Source: Pseudomonas parafulva (lineage in GTDB: Bacteria; Pseudomonadota; Gammaproteobacteria; Pseudomonadales; Pseudomonadaceae). Taken from it: a stretch of DNA of 64,000 nucleotides. A model generated the notes under the pieces. It ran no database searches, had not been told where the DNA came from, and saw only the letters and a list, made by a program, of their open reading frames with translations. The translations under genes were made by a program, and so were the position numbers. Location of the stretch: NCBI RefSeq assembly GCF_000800255.1, contig NZ_CP009747.1:744001-808000 (forward strand), read 5' to 3'. Positions 1 through 8,412 of the stretch are shown piece by piece (the stretch's first letter is position 1; each line of letters begins with the position of its first letter).

Positions 1-938
1 TGAAGGCTCATCTCGGTGCTTACCCTCGGTAGGGTTTTGGTCAGGAAGTGGGTGCTTCCCATCCAGTATTTGAGCGTTCCGAAAGGATGCTCCACCGTCT
101 GCCGGCGAACCTTCATTTTGCCGGGATCATGCTCTAATCGGTTCTGCACCGCTTCGACTACCGTTTCATGCTCCCAGCGCTTTAACCGGCGTTCCTTACC
201 CGTCGTACACTGCTTCTGCATGGCGCAACTTTGGCAGCCCGAGAACCAGTAGCAGTGCAGCAACATGCCGTCTTCCACCGAAGAATGCCGGCGAGTCAGT
301 AGCTGATCCGCAGGGCATCGGTATTCATCCGATGCAGCAATGTAGATGAAGTCCTGCTTGCCGAATCGGCCTTCCGCTTTGCTGCTTGATGTCAGCGGCT
401 TCGGTACAAAAGTGGTGATCCCGGCCTGTTCGCAAGCAAGGATCTCCGGACCTTTGTAACAGCCTCGGTCGGCGACGACTGTCAGCGACTCAGCGCCGAT
501 CTCTTCGCGCGCCTGATTCGCCATATTGCTCAGTTGCGTTCGGTCATTGCCAACATTGGTGACTTCATGGGCAATGATCAGATGGTGTTTGTCATCGACT
601 GCTGTTTGTACGTTATAGCCAACCGTGCCACTACCTCGGCCACTCGTGGCCATTGAGCGTGCATCAGGATCGGTAAGAGAGATTTGCTGATCTGGGCTGG
701 CGTGAAGCTGCGCTTCAATGTCCTTGAGCTTCGTCATTTGCTGTTTCAGCTTCTCTATTTTTTCGCTCAGCCGTTCAACCTTGGCCTCGGCGACCTCGGG
801 CGCTGCTCGATCCGCCGAATCCATCGCCGCAAGATAGCGGTCAATGCTCTGCTCGATCTGCTGTATGCGCGCCTTGATCTTGCCCTGGGTGAAGTTGCGG
901 TCGCGGTTATTTACGGCTTTGAATTTGCTGCCGTCGAT
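1..938 (-). mobile_element. IS1182-family element, truncated left copy
   Basis: This stretch matches 13832-14769 of the complete copy almost base for base; I saw only two substitutions (near positions 61 and 786). Identity stops abruptly after 938, so the transposase 5' end and the IS right terminus are missing. The other end lies outside the window. It sits in the same orientation as the complete copy, so the two form long direct repeats around the biosynthetic cluster. Confidence 0.93.
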
Positions 939-956
939 ACAAGCGTATAAGCGCAT
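1..956 (-). pseudogene. IS1182-family transposase, N-terminally truncated and cut by the window edge
   Basis: The reading frame is open from an ATG at 956 to the window start. The first few codons come from the unrelated junction sequence, then the frame enters the transposase at the IDGSKF motif, which holds the first Asp of the DDE triad. About 155 N-terminal residues of the complete copy are absent, including the DNA-binding part, and roughly 25 C-terminal residues fall outside the window. The second acidic residue (VVADRGC motif) and the VEHPFGTLK region are still encoded. It is probably inactive on its own, although the sister copy's transposase could act on any intact end. Confidence 0.8.
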
Positions 957-1044
957 TTTTCTTTGACAGCCAATAGCGCAACTGCGTTGATCATCGATAG
1001 ACCGGATAGGCGGGAGCGGGACTGCACTGCGCGCCCGCGTCCGC

Positions 1045-1626
1045 TCAGGGGTGTTCGATCACCATGACAGCCGTGGTGTCCGCCTCGAACGCCTCGAACA
1101 CATGCGGCAGGTTGGCCGAATAGCTGATGTAGTCACCGGCATGCAGCAGCACGGGCTCGTTGGCAGGGCCGACATTGGCGCTGCCGCTGCACAACACCAC
1201 GTGTTCCACCGTGCCCGGCGGGTGCGGTTGCGACAGGCGCGCTTCCCCGGGCTGGACCTTCAGGCGGTAGATATCGCGCTGTACGCCAGCAGGGCAGTCG
1301 GCGAGCAAGGTGGCCGCGTAGTTGGACGCTTCGGCATAGGCGGTCATCCCTTCGTTGGCGCGGATTACCCGAAGATGCTGCTGGGGCTGTTCGAAAAAAC
1401 GCGTCACCTGCAAACCCATGGCCATGGCCAACGACCACAAGGTCTCAATGCTGGGGTTACCAATGCCGGATTCCAACTGCGAAAGCGTCGACTTCGCGAC
1501 ACTGGCCCGCTTGGCCAGCTCCGTCACCGAGAGGCCTGCCAGCTGACGCTCGCGCTTGATTGCCAATGCCAGCAGGTCGATACGGCTTAGTGAATTACCG
1601 ACTGATTCGTTCGTTATGTCATTCAT
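1045..1626 (-). CDS. XRE-family regulator with C-terminal cupin domain
   Basis: This 193-residue protein has an N-terminal helix-turn-helix of XRE/HTH_3 type (about residues 18-75, containing SVTELAKRASVAKSTLSQLE) and a C-terminal cupin barrel (about 120-190, with PPGTVEHVVL and HAGDYISY). XRE-cupin proteins of this layout usually sense a small metabolite in the cupin and control a neighbouring catabolic or export gene. It is divergent from the EamA exporter at 1783, so it is the likely local regulator of the exporter and the downstream operon. An inverted TTTAA/TTAAA motif lies just upstream of its start. The ligand cannot be inferred. Confidence 0.88.
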   Translation of the reverse strand: MNDITNESVGNSLSRIDLLALAIKRERQLAGLSVTELAKRASVAKSTLSQLESGIGNPSIETLWSLAMAMGLQVTRFFEQPQQHLRVIRANEGMTAYAEASNYAATLLADCPAGVQRDIYRLKVQPGEARLSQPHPPGTVEHVVLCSGSANVGPANEPVLLHAGDYISYSANLPHVFEAFEADTTAVMVIEHP

Positions 1627-1632
1627 TTGTTC

Positions 1633-1649
1633 TTTAAATCATCCTTAAA
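1633..1649. promoter_or_regulatory. candidate operator (TTTAA-N7-TTAAA)
   Basis: A short inverted repeat (1633-1637 with 1645-1649) lies seven bases upstream of the XRE-cupin ATG, in the AT-rich divergent region before the EamA start at 1783. Its position suits autoregulation. The arms are only 5 bp, so chance occurrence is possible. Confidence 0.3.
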
Positions 1650-1782
1650 CGGATTGACGGCCGGGCATGTGTTGTTCAGTATGTCGGCAGAAAGTTCATT
1701 ATATCGATCACTTTTTTGGCCTTTGGGCCAGCATAAAGATGGCGCAGCTTACGCCATCACCCGCTGCAAGGAAGCCGTACAG

Positions 1783-2697
1783 ATGAAGCCACATGCCCGC
1801 GGGGCAGTAGAGATGATATTGGCCATGATGATCTCCGGCACGGTGGGCTGGTTTGTCGTTATGTCCGGGCAAACGCCGCAGGCGGTAGTGTTCTGGCGCT
1901 GCCTGTTCGGCGCCCTGGCAATGCTGGTCGCGTGCCTGACGCTGGGTATCTTTCGGCGCTCGCGGCTGGATCTGAGGCAGTTCGCCCTAGTGTGCCTGGG
2001 GGGCGCGGCGCTGATGCTCAACTGGGTGCTGTTGTTCAGTGCCTACAGTTATTCATCGGTTGCAATCGCGACGGTGATTTATCACGTCCAGCCATTCATG
2101 CTGGTCGGCCTGGGTGTGGTGTTCTTCGCCGAGCGGCTAAACGCGGCAAAGGTGGGATGGCTGCTGCTGGCCTTTGCCGGCCTGGTGCTGATCGTCGTGG
2201 CCAAGCACGGCGGTCAGGCGGTGGGTTCAGATTACCTAGTGGGTATATGCCTGGCACTAGCCTCGGCGTTCTTCTATGCCGTTGCGGCGGCGATCACAAA
2301 GCGCCTCAAGGCACTGCCCGCGCACCTGATCGTGCTGATCCAGATGGTGGTCGGCGTCGTGTTGCTTGCGCCTTTCGTGGATGTGAGCACGGTGGACATT
2401 GCGGTCGACACATGGACATACCTGGTGATCATCGGGGTTGTCCATACCGGCGTCATGTCGACGCTGCTTTACAGCGCTATCCAGAAGATTCCCACGGGGT
2501 TGGTGGGGGCGCTGTCCTACATCTATCCGATCGTCGCAATCCTGGTCGACTGGATTGCCTTCGGTCACCCCCTGGGGATCCTGCAGATGGCTGGCGCCGC
2601 CGCCATACTGCTGGCCGCGGCGGGGATGAATTTCGGCTGGACAATGGCGCGGCATGGCGCCGGCCTGAGCAATTCATCATCTAAACAAGGGAGTTGA
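1783..2697 (+). CDS. EamA/DMT-family inner-membrane transporter
   Basis: The start at ATG 1783 is preferred because AAGGAA lies at 1768-1773; an upstream in-frame extension to 1627 lacks membrane character. The 304-residue product has about ten hydrophobic helices and the internal duplication of the drug/metabolite transporter superfamily, with EamA-like segments such as the region around YLVGICLALASAFFYAV. Members export amino acids, metabolites or drugs by proton antiport. It ends two bases before the GTG of the KAS III gene, so it is probably the first gene of the cluster operon. Export of, or self-protection from, the cluster product is a reasonable inference; the substrate is unknown. 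Confidence 0.88.
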   Translation: MKPHARGAVEMILAMMISGTVGWFVVMSGQTPQAVVFWRCLFGALAMLVACLTLGIFRRSRLDLRQFALVCLGGAALMLNWVLLFSAYSYSSVAIATVIYHVQPFMLVGLGVVFFAERLNAAKVGWLLLAFAGLVLIVVAKHGGQAVGSDYLVGICLALASAFFYAVAAAITKRLKALPAHLIVLIQMVVGVVLLAPFVDVSTVDIAVDTWTYLVIIGVVHTGVMSTLLYSAIQKIPTGLVGALSYIYPIVAILVDWIAFGHPLGILQMAGAAAILLAAAGMNFGWTMARHGAGLSNSSSKQGS

Positions 2698-2699
2698 TC

Positions 2700-3728
2700 G
2701 TGGCTGTGATCCTGTGTGGACTGGGAGGTTGCCTACCGCCCCAGGCAATTGACAATCAGGAGATCTCCAAGGGGCTGGATACCACCCCCGAGTGGATCGA
2801 ATCGCGTACCGGCATTCGTGAGCGGCGCATGGTCAGTGCAGGCATTGGCGTGCGTGAACTGGCCATCAAGGCGGGTGCACGAGCCATCGCTTCGGCGGGT
2901 GGTCGTCGCATTGACGCCCTGGTGGTCGCGACCACCTCCCCGGAGCGAATCTGCCCAGCCGTGGCGCCGGAAGTAGCCGCCAGGCTGGAGCTCGGCGATA
3001 TCGCCGCCTACGACATGACGTCCGCTTGCAGCGGTTTCGTCTATGGGCTGGCGACGGCGGCAGGGCTGATCGCTGCCGGTATCGCCGACACGGTCCTGCT
3101 CATCGGCGCCGAAGCCTTCACCACCTTCGTCAATCCGCATGACCGCAGTACGCGGCCGATTTTCGGAGACGGTGCCGGCGCCGTGGTGCTGCGCCGCGGT
3201 GAGGCCGAGGAGGCTGGCTCGCTCGGTTGTTTCGACCTGGGCAGCGATGGCGGCCGTTCCGACTTGCTGGCGATACCCGCCGGTGGCTCGAGGCAGCGCG
3301 GGGCCAGTGGTGGGCTGGGTCATGGCAACGTGGCAGCGGATGAGTTTTTCCTACACATGGAAGGTCGCGCCGTTTATGAGCAAGCCGTTGCGCGTATGGC
3401 CGCCTCGGCTCAGGCCGTGCTCGACCGGGCGCAGTGGTCGATGGAGCAGGTTGACTGGTTCGTCGGCCACCAGGCCAATGTGCGCATCTTGCAGACCGTG
3501 GCCTTCGAATTGGGCCTGGAGCCTGAAAAGGTCGCCGTCAACATCGAGCGCCTGGGCAACACCCTGACCGCCTCGATTCCCTTGCTGCTCAACGACCTTG
3601 CACTTCGCGGCGACTTGCAGGCCGGCCAGCGCGTACTGGTGAGCGCCTTCGGCGCGGGCCTGTCGTGGGGCTCTACGGTGCTGCGCTGGCCGCAGCTCAA
3701 TACCCGCGACAGCGAGTGGCAGGACTGA
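2700..3728 (+). CDS. beta-ketoacyl-ACP synthase III (FabH-like)
   Basis: This thiolase-fold condensing enzyme has 342 residues from GTG 2700, chosen because AAGGGAG is at 2687-2693 and the upstream gene stops at 2697. The FabH triad is complete: Cys110 in TSACSGF, His257 in VGHQANVRI and Asn287 in GNTLTASIP. FabH enzymes start chains by condensing a CoA-bound primer with malonyl-ACP; natural-product relatives also transfer acyl groups or form C-O and C-C bonds. It is followed by its own ACP and a FabF-like elongase, which points to a dedicated short fatty acyl or polyketide-like assembly line rather than a housekeeping copy. No malonyl-CoA transacylase gene is nearby, so malonyl-ACP is presumably supplied by host FabD. 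Confidence 0.93.
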   Translation: MAVILCGLGGCLPPQAIDNQEISKGLDTTPEWIESRTGIRERRMVSAGIGVRELAIKAGARAIASAGGRRIDALVVATTSPERICPAVAPEVAARLELGDIAAYDMTSACSGFVYGLATAAGLIAAGIADTVLLIGAEAFTTFVNPHDRSTRPIFGDGAGAVVLRRGEAEEAGSLGCFDLGSDGGRSDLLAIPAGGSRQRGASGGLGHGNVAADEFFLHMEGRAVYEQAVARMAASAQAVLDRAQWSMEQVDWFVGHQANVRILQTVAFELGLEPEKVAVNIERLGNTLTASIPLLLNDLALRGDLQAGQRVLVSAFGAGLSWGSTVLRWPQLNTRDSEWQD

Positions 3729-3774
3729 TCTCGCTTTTTCCAACCCCGCTTTACCAAACAACAGGAGTTATGTG

Positions 3775-4005
3775 ATGACCGTTAGCAATGAAGCAATCGC
3801 CCAGGCTATCTCCGCACGTTTCAACATCGAGGAAAGCCGTATCCTGCCCGAAGCCTCCCTAGAGGACCTGGGCTTCGACTCACTGTCTCAGGTCGACCTT
3901 GCGCAGTTGCTGCGCAAGAAGCTGGGTGTGCAGATCAGCGATGCCCAGCTGTCGGACGTCGCCACGGTGGGTGACGTCCTGGCGCTGGTCAACGGTAAAG
4001 CGTGA
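3775..4005 (+). CDS. acyl carrier protein
   Basis: A 76-residue acidic ACP with the phosphopantetheine site Ser36 in LGFDSLSQVDL. The start is taken as ATG 3775, seven bases after AGGAG (3763-3767); an in-frame GTG one codon earlier is possible. The sequence is well diverged from housekeeping AcpP (for example IEESRILPEASLEDLG before the Ser), as expected for a pathway-specific carrier. Its TGA overlaps the ATG of the next gene, indicating translational coupling with KAS II. No phosphopantetheinyl transferase lies in the cluster, so a host enzyme must activate it. Confidence 0.95.
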   Translation: MTVSNEAIAQAISARFNIEESRILPEASLEDLGFDSLSQVDLAQLLRKKLGVQISDAQLSDVATVGDVLALVNGKA

Positions 4006-5222
4006 TGAGCGCTGATTCGGTGGTGGTCACTGGGATTGGTCTGGTGACCCCGGCGGGTATCGGGGTCGAGGAAAACTGGCAGCGGATCCTCGCCGGCCAT
4101 ACAACGGCGGCTACGGACAAAGCCCTTGAGGGTTTACCGGTGCAGATTGCCTGTCGGGTGCCAAGCTTCGACACGGCACTGCTGGGGCTGAAAAACCCCT
4201 GGCAGTGGGACCGCTATGCCCAGTTCGCGTTACTCGCGGCGCGTCAGGCGCTGGCCGATGCCGGCCTTGAAGCGAGACAGTGGCGCGATGAAAGCCGGGT
4301 GGCGGTGATCATCGGCTCGGGAGCCGGCGGCACGGCCACGCTCGAACAGCAGCATGCGCTGCTGTTGAGTGAAGGCGCCGACGAAATCTCGTCGCTGACC
4401 CTGCCCATGGGCCTGCTGAACATGGCCGCCGGGCAGGTAGCCATAGAGCTGGGCGCCCGTGGCCCATGCCTGGCGCCGTGCTCTGCCTGTGCTTCCGGCG
4501 CGTCGGCTCTGGGCATGGCCAAGGACCTGATCGACCGCGGAGTGTGCGACGTCGTCGTCGCCGGTGGTGCCGAGGCGCCGATCACGCCGCTGTACGTGTC
4601 GGCGTTTGCCCGCATGCGTGCGCTGTCCGCCAACCCTGATGCGGCGACGGCATCGCGCCCGTTCGATGCGCAGCGCAACGGCTTCGTCATCGGTGAAGGC
4701 GCCGGTGTCTTCGTGCTTGAGTCTGCGGCACATGCCCGTGCCCGTGGAGCAAGAAGCCGAGGGCGCCTGCTGGGCTATGGCGCATCGGCTGACGCCCATC
4801 ACGTCACCACGCCGCACCCGCAGGGGTTGGGCGCGCGCCTGGCGATGCAGGGGGCTTTGCGCGATGCGGGTATCGAATCCGCAGAGGTCGACTACGTCAA
4901 CGCTCATGGGACCTCAACGCCAGGTAATGATGTGGTCGAATCGAGGGCCATCGCCGAAGTGTTCGGCAGCCGCATGCCGGTCAGCTCAACCAAAGGAGTC
5001 ACCGGCCACCTGCTGGGTGCAGCCGGTGCCATCGAGGCAGCCTACACGCTGCTGGCACTGGAGCACGGGCAACTGCCACCTACGGCCAACCTGCGAGACC
5101 CTGACCCGCAGATCACCGTCGACCTGGTACGTGCCGCGCCACGCAGGCAGCCGATCAAAGTGGCGCTTTCCAATTCATTCGGATTCGGCGGACAGAACGT
5201 CTCACTGGTCTTCGCCCCCTGA
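4005..5222 (+). CDS. beta-ketoacyl-ACP synthase II (FabF-like)
   Basis: A 405-residue elongating ketosynthase that starts within the TGATG overlap with the ACP stop. Active-site residues are all visible: Cys162 in SACASG, His301 in NAHGTST, Lys330 in STKG and His335 in TGHLLGAAGAIEA. It should decarboxylate malonyl-ACP and extend an acyl chain on the adjacent ACP. The N-terminal VVVTGIGLVTPAGIG is typical of FabF. Pairing of one initiating and one elongating KS with a private ACP suggests one or a few extension cycles. No dehydratase or enoyl reductase is encoded, so the chain is either not fully reduced or relies on host FabZ/FabI. Confidence 0.94.
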   Translation: MSADSVVVTGIGLVTPAGIGVEENWQRILAGHTTAATDKALEGLPVQIACRVPSFDTALLGLKNPWQWDRYAQFALLAARQALADAGLEARQWRDESRVAVIIGSGAGGTATLEQQHALLLSEGADEISSLTLPMGLLNMAAGQVAIELGARGPCLAPCSACASGASALGMAKDLIDRGVCDVVVAGGAEAPITPLYVSAFARMRALSANPDAATASRPFDAQRNGFVIGEGAGVFVLESAAHARARGARSRGRLLGYGASADAHHVTTPHPQGLGARLAMQGALRDAGIESAEVDYVNAHGTSTPGNDVVESRAIAEVFGSRMPVSSTKGVTGHLLGAAGAIEAAYTLLALEHGQLPPTANLRDPDPQITVDLVRAAPRRQPIKVALSNSFGFGGQNVSLVFAP

Positions 5223-5250
5223 AGACGCCCGTTCATTGCAAGGACTAGCC

Positions 5251-7065
5251 ATGACCCACCCAAGCACTGCGCAGGCGCGCGACGAGCTTCGCGACCTGCT
5301 GTTCGCTGGTACCTTTGAAAGCCACCATCAGAGCATCCGTGATGCGCTGTTCGACCCTGTCTTCGACCCACGCCAAGGCTTGAATCTCGAGCAGGCCGGG
5401 CGCCTGGCCTATGCCCGCAGTCGGCATGTGCATGCGGCGCTGGAGCGCCCACTGCAGATCCTGGCCAACCCGCGTCGCCTGTTCGCCCTGGCGGAATGGC
5501 CGAGCCTGCTGGATGTCGCCAGCTTCTCCTTGCTGATGGTCCATTACAATCTGTGCCTAGGCACGGTGTACGACCATGCGCACGGGCGCCAGGACATCGC
5601 CGAGCTTACCGAGGCGCTCGACGTGCTCACCTCGTTTGGCCCCTACATGGCCACCGAGCTGGGCTACGGCAACAATGTCGCGGCGCTGGAAACAGAAGCT
5701 GTCTACGACCCGCAGAGCCAGACCTTCACGCTCAACACACCGGGTGCGCACGCGCAGAAGTACATGTCCTACAGTGGCTTTGGCGACATCCCCAAGGTCG
5801 CCACGGTCATGGCCAGGCTCAAGATCGATGGCAAGGACCTGGGCGTCTTCCCCTTCCTAATCAGGTTGTCGACTGAAGCAGGGCTGTGCCCGGGTATCCG
5901 CGCCGCGCTGTGCCCGGAGAAGCCCGTGCAGGGGCTGGACAATGGCCTGACCTGGTTCGACAACGTCCGGGTGCCCCGCAGCAGCCTTTTGCACGGGGAC
6001 ATGGGCCACTTCGCCGATGATGGCCGCTTCGTGCTCGGCTCCGGCAATGCCCGGGCCCGCTTCCTGCGCGCCATGTCGCGAATCATCCCCGGTCGCCTTT
6101 GCGTGGCCAGTGCCGGCCTTGGCGCCAGCCGGGCCAGCCTCTACATTGCATTGCGCTATGGCCAGCAGCGCCTGACCAACGCGCCGGGGACCAACGGCAT
6201 GCCGGTCATCGAATACCGCAGCTACCAGCGCCCGATGTTCTCGGCCCTGGCCAGCGCCTACGCGATGACCTTGCTGCTCAACGAAGCCAAGGCGCGCTTC
6301 CTGGCCTGCGAGGATGAGCCCTCGGCCGAAGTGGTCAGCCTGATCAATATCACCAAGGCCCTGGCGACCTGGGACGCCAGCGCCGTGATCGCCGAGTGCC
6401 GCGAGCGTTGTGGCGCGCAAGGCATCTTCAGCACCAACCGCATCGCTGACTACGGCTCGCTGCTGCAAGGGCTGGTGACGGCCGAAGGCGACAACCTGGT
6501 GCTGCTGGGGACCGTCGCCGGCCAGCTCCTGGCTCAGGATTGGCAGGGTGACGAGCCGGCACGGCCAGGCCGGGTGAGCAATCTGGCCGAACCAGAGTGG
6601 TTGATCGCGGCACTGGCCTACCGTGAGCATCAGCTCTGGCAGACCATCCGCGAGGACATGGCGGGCGACGAGCGCGGTTACTTCGAGGCCTGGAACGATG
6701 CCATGAACCCCGGGCTGGCGCTTGCCCGCCTGCGTGGCGAGCGGATCGCCCTGGAGCAGCTGTGGGGCGCGTCCTTGCATGCCTGTCAGGACCAGACCAA
6801 GGCAGCGCTGGCAGCGCTCGCCAGCCTCTACGGGCTTAACCTGCTGCAGCGCGACGCTGCCTGGTTCCTGGCCCACGATCGGATCGATGCCGGCCAGGCG
6901 CTGTCGCTGGAGGGTGTGATCGATCGCCAGTGTGCGGTGGTCCGTCCGCATGTGGCGACGCTGATCGATGGCTTCGCCTTGTCGCCCGAACTACTGCGCG
7001 CCCCCATCGCGCAGGACGATTACATCCAGGCATTCTGCAAGGAGGTCAACGCCAATGTCGACTGA
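5251..7065 (+). CDS. acyl-CoA oxidase/dehydrogenase-family flavoprotein
   Basis: The true start is ATG 5251 with AAGGA at 5240-5244, giving 604 residues; the open frame extends upstream only by chance. The length and the central beta domain (TELGYGNNVAALETEAVYD, then GAHAQKYMSYSGFGD) match the larger acyl-CoA oxidase branch of the acyl-CoA dehydrogenase superfamily rather than the 380-residue dehydrogenases. RLCVASAGLGASRASLYIAL resembles the start of the C-terminal helical domain. Such enzymes use FAD to introduce an alpha,beta double bond into an acyl thioester. Here the substrate may be an acyl-ACP or acyl-CoA product of the two ketosynthases. The gene overlaps the thioesterase that follows. 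Oxidase versus dehydrogenase cannot be decided from sequence alone. Confidence 0.85.
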   Translation: MTHPSTAQARDELRDLLFAGTFESHHQSIRDALFDPVFDPRQGLNLEQAGRLAYARSRHVHAALERPLQILANPRRLFALAEWPSLLDVASFSLLMVHYNLCLGTVYDHAHGRQDIAELTEALDVLTSFGPYMATELGYGNNVAALETEAVYDPQSQTFTLNTPGAHAQKYMSYSGFGDIPKVATVMARLKIDGKDLGVFPFLIRLSTEAGLCPGIRAALCPEKPVQGLDNGLTWFDNVRVPRSSLLHGDMGHFADDGRFVLGSGNARARFLRAMSRIIPGRLCVASAGLGASRASLYIALRYGQQRLTNAPGTNGMPVIEYRSYQRPMFSALASAYAMTLLLNEAKARFLACEDEPSAEVVSLINITKALATWDASAVIAECRERCGAQGIFSTNRIADYGSLLQGLVTAEGDNLVLLGTVAGQLLAQDWQGDEPARPGRVSNLAEPEWLIAALAYREHQLWQTIREDMAGDERGYFEAWNDAMNPGLALARLRGERIALEQLWGASLHACQDQTKAALAALASLYGLNLLQRDAAWFLAHDRIDAGQALSLEGVIDRQCAVVRPHVATLIDGFALSPELLRAPIAQDDYIQAFCKEVNANVD

Positions 7066-7519
7066 TACTCGCCGCGCCCGCATGGCGCCGCTGCCCGCCA
7101 ATGTGCACACTTATCGATGCCCAGTGCGCTGGTCCGACATGGACGTCTATGGCGTTGTCAACAATGTTTCGTTCCTGCGCCTGCTTGAAGAGGCTCGGGT
7201 GGATTTCATCTGGCGCCTGGGCGCCGAGCAGGGCGACGCGTTCTTCAGCGGCGGTTCGGTGGTGGTGCGCCATGCCATTGAGTACAAGCGCCCCCTGGTC
7301 CACCGACATGAACCGGTGGACATCCATATGTGGGTGTCTGACATCCGTGCCGCGGCAGTCACTATCGAGTACGAGGTGCGCGATGGCGACACCCTGTGCG
7401 CCCAGGCCAGCACCACCATGGCCCCATTCAATTACGAAGGGCGCTACCCACGGACCATGAGCGATGAGGAAAGCGCATTCTTCGAACGCTTCCTCGACCC
7501 GCGCAAGGCGGTCGCATGA
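7055..7519 (+). CDS. 4HBT-type hot-dog thioesterase
   Basis: A 154-residue single hot-dog protein starting at ATG 7055, nine bases after AAGGAGG at 7039-7045, overlapping the upstream gene by 11 bases. The segment RWSDMDVYGVVNNVSFLRLLEEAR carries the Asp and Asn-Asn signature of the 4-hydroxybenzoyl-CoA thioesterase/YbgC group. These enzymes hydrolyse acyl-CoA or acyl-ACP thioesters, so this is the probable product-release step for the ACP-bound chain. Its position inside the operon supports this, but transfer to a nucleophile other than water cannot be excluded. Confidence 0.88.
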   Translation: MSTDTRRARMAPLPANVHTYRCPVRWSDMDVYGVVNNVSFLRLLEEARVDFIWRLGAEQGDAFFSGGSVVVRHAIEYKRPLVHRHEPVDIHMWVSDIRAAAVTIEYEVRDGDTLCAQASTTMAPFNYEGRYPRTMSDEESAFFERFLDPRKAVA

Positions 7520-7532
7520 GCGGTGTCATGAC

Positions 7533-8393
7533 ATGCGCCTGCTGAGGGTCGGGGCCGCTGGCCAGGAGCGCCCGTGCGCGCTGGCTGGCGATGGTTCGGT
7601 ACGAGACATGGGCAGTTGGGTCGACGACTGGGCAGGGCCTGCGCTGGAGATCACGGCTCAGCGTGAGCTGGCCGAGCGCTTCTCGCGCCTGTGGCGGAGC
7701 CTGCCGGAGGTGGACGTGCAGCGCGAACGTATCGGCCCGGCGTTGCGCCCGGGGCAGATCCTCTCGATCGGCCTGAACTATCACCGGCATGCACGCGAGG
7801 CCGGCATGCAGGTGCCGGACGAACCGATCGTGTCGAGCAAGTCGGTGCATGCTCTGGCCGGGCCTTGCGATGTGCTGCAGTTGCCACGCGAGGGCAGCAA
7901 GACCGACTGGGAGGTCGAGCTGGGTGTCGTCATCGGTTGTCGTACGCAGTATCTGGCAAGCCCGGAGCAGGCACGAGCCTGCATTCTCGGTTACTGCACC
8001 GGCAACGACCTGTCCGAGCGCAGCTGGCTGCTTGAACGGGGCGGGCAATGGATCAAGGGCAAGTCCTTCGATGGCTTCGCGCCGTTAGGCCCGTATCTGG
8101 TCACGGCCGATGAGGTGCCTGCGCCGCAGCGCCTCGAATTGGTGTGCAAGGTCAATGGTGTGATCATGCAGCATGACAGCACCGAGGACATGATTTTCGA
8201 CGTCGATCGGCTGGTGCATTACCTGAGCCAGTTCATGACTCTGCACCCTGGCGATGTGATCCTGACCGGCAGCCCCGGCGGCATGGCCCTGGGGCGGCCC
8301 GACCAGCCCTTCCTGCGCGAGGGCGATGTGGTCGAGGCCGAAGTGGTCGGCCTCGGTGCCCAGCGTCAGGTGTGCCGTGCGCCGCACGGCTGA
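7533..8393 (+). CDS. fumarylacetoacetate hydrolase-family protein
   Basis: A 286-residue FAH-fold enzyme beginning at ATG 7533 (MRLLRVG); the ribosome-binding site is weak, consistent with translational coupling to the thioesterase 13 bases upstream. Family landmarks are present: SIGLNYHRHAREAG, metal-binding acids in DWEVELGVVIG, GNDLSER, KSFDGFAPLGPYLV and TGSPGG. The length and layout suit the acylpyruvase/oxaloacetate decarboxylase branch (FAHD1-like), which acts on 2,4-diketo or 2-oxo acids. That would fit a pathway in which an acyl chain meets a pyruvate-derived unit, alongside the AceE-like enzyme downstream. The specific substrate is inference. Confidence 0.88.
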   Translation: MRLLRVGAAGQERPCALAGDGSVRDMGSWVDDWAGPALEITAQRELAERFSRLWRSLPEVDVQRERIGPALRPGQILSIGLNYHRHAREAGMQVPDEPIVSSKSVHALAGPCDVLQLPREGSKTDWEVELGVVIGCRTQYLASPEQARACILGYCTGNDLSERSWLLERGGQWIKGKSFDGFAPLGPYLVTADEVPAPQRLELVCKVNGVIMQHDSTEDMIFDVDRLVHYLSQFMTLHPGDVILTGSPGGMALGRPDQPFLREGDVVEAEVVGLGAQRQVCRAPHG

Positions 8394-8412
8394 ACGTATA
8401 CAAGGAGTTGAG

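Noticed and set aside
4564..5250. N-terminal extension of the acyl-CoA oxidase frame to 4564
   Set aside because: It overlaps the KAS II gene in another frame and shows Arg/Ser-rich shadow composition. ATG 5251 with AAGGA is the clear start.
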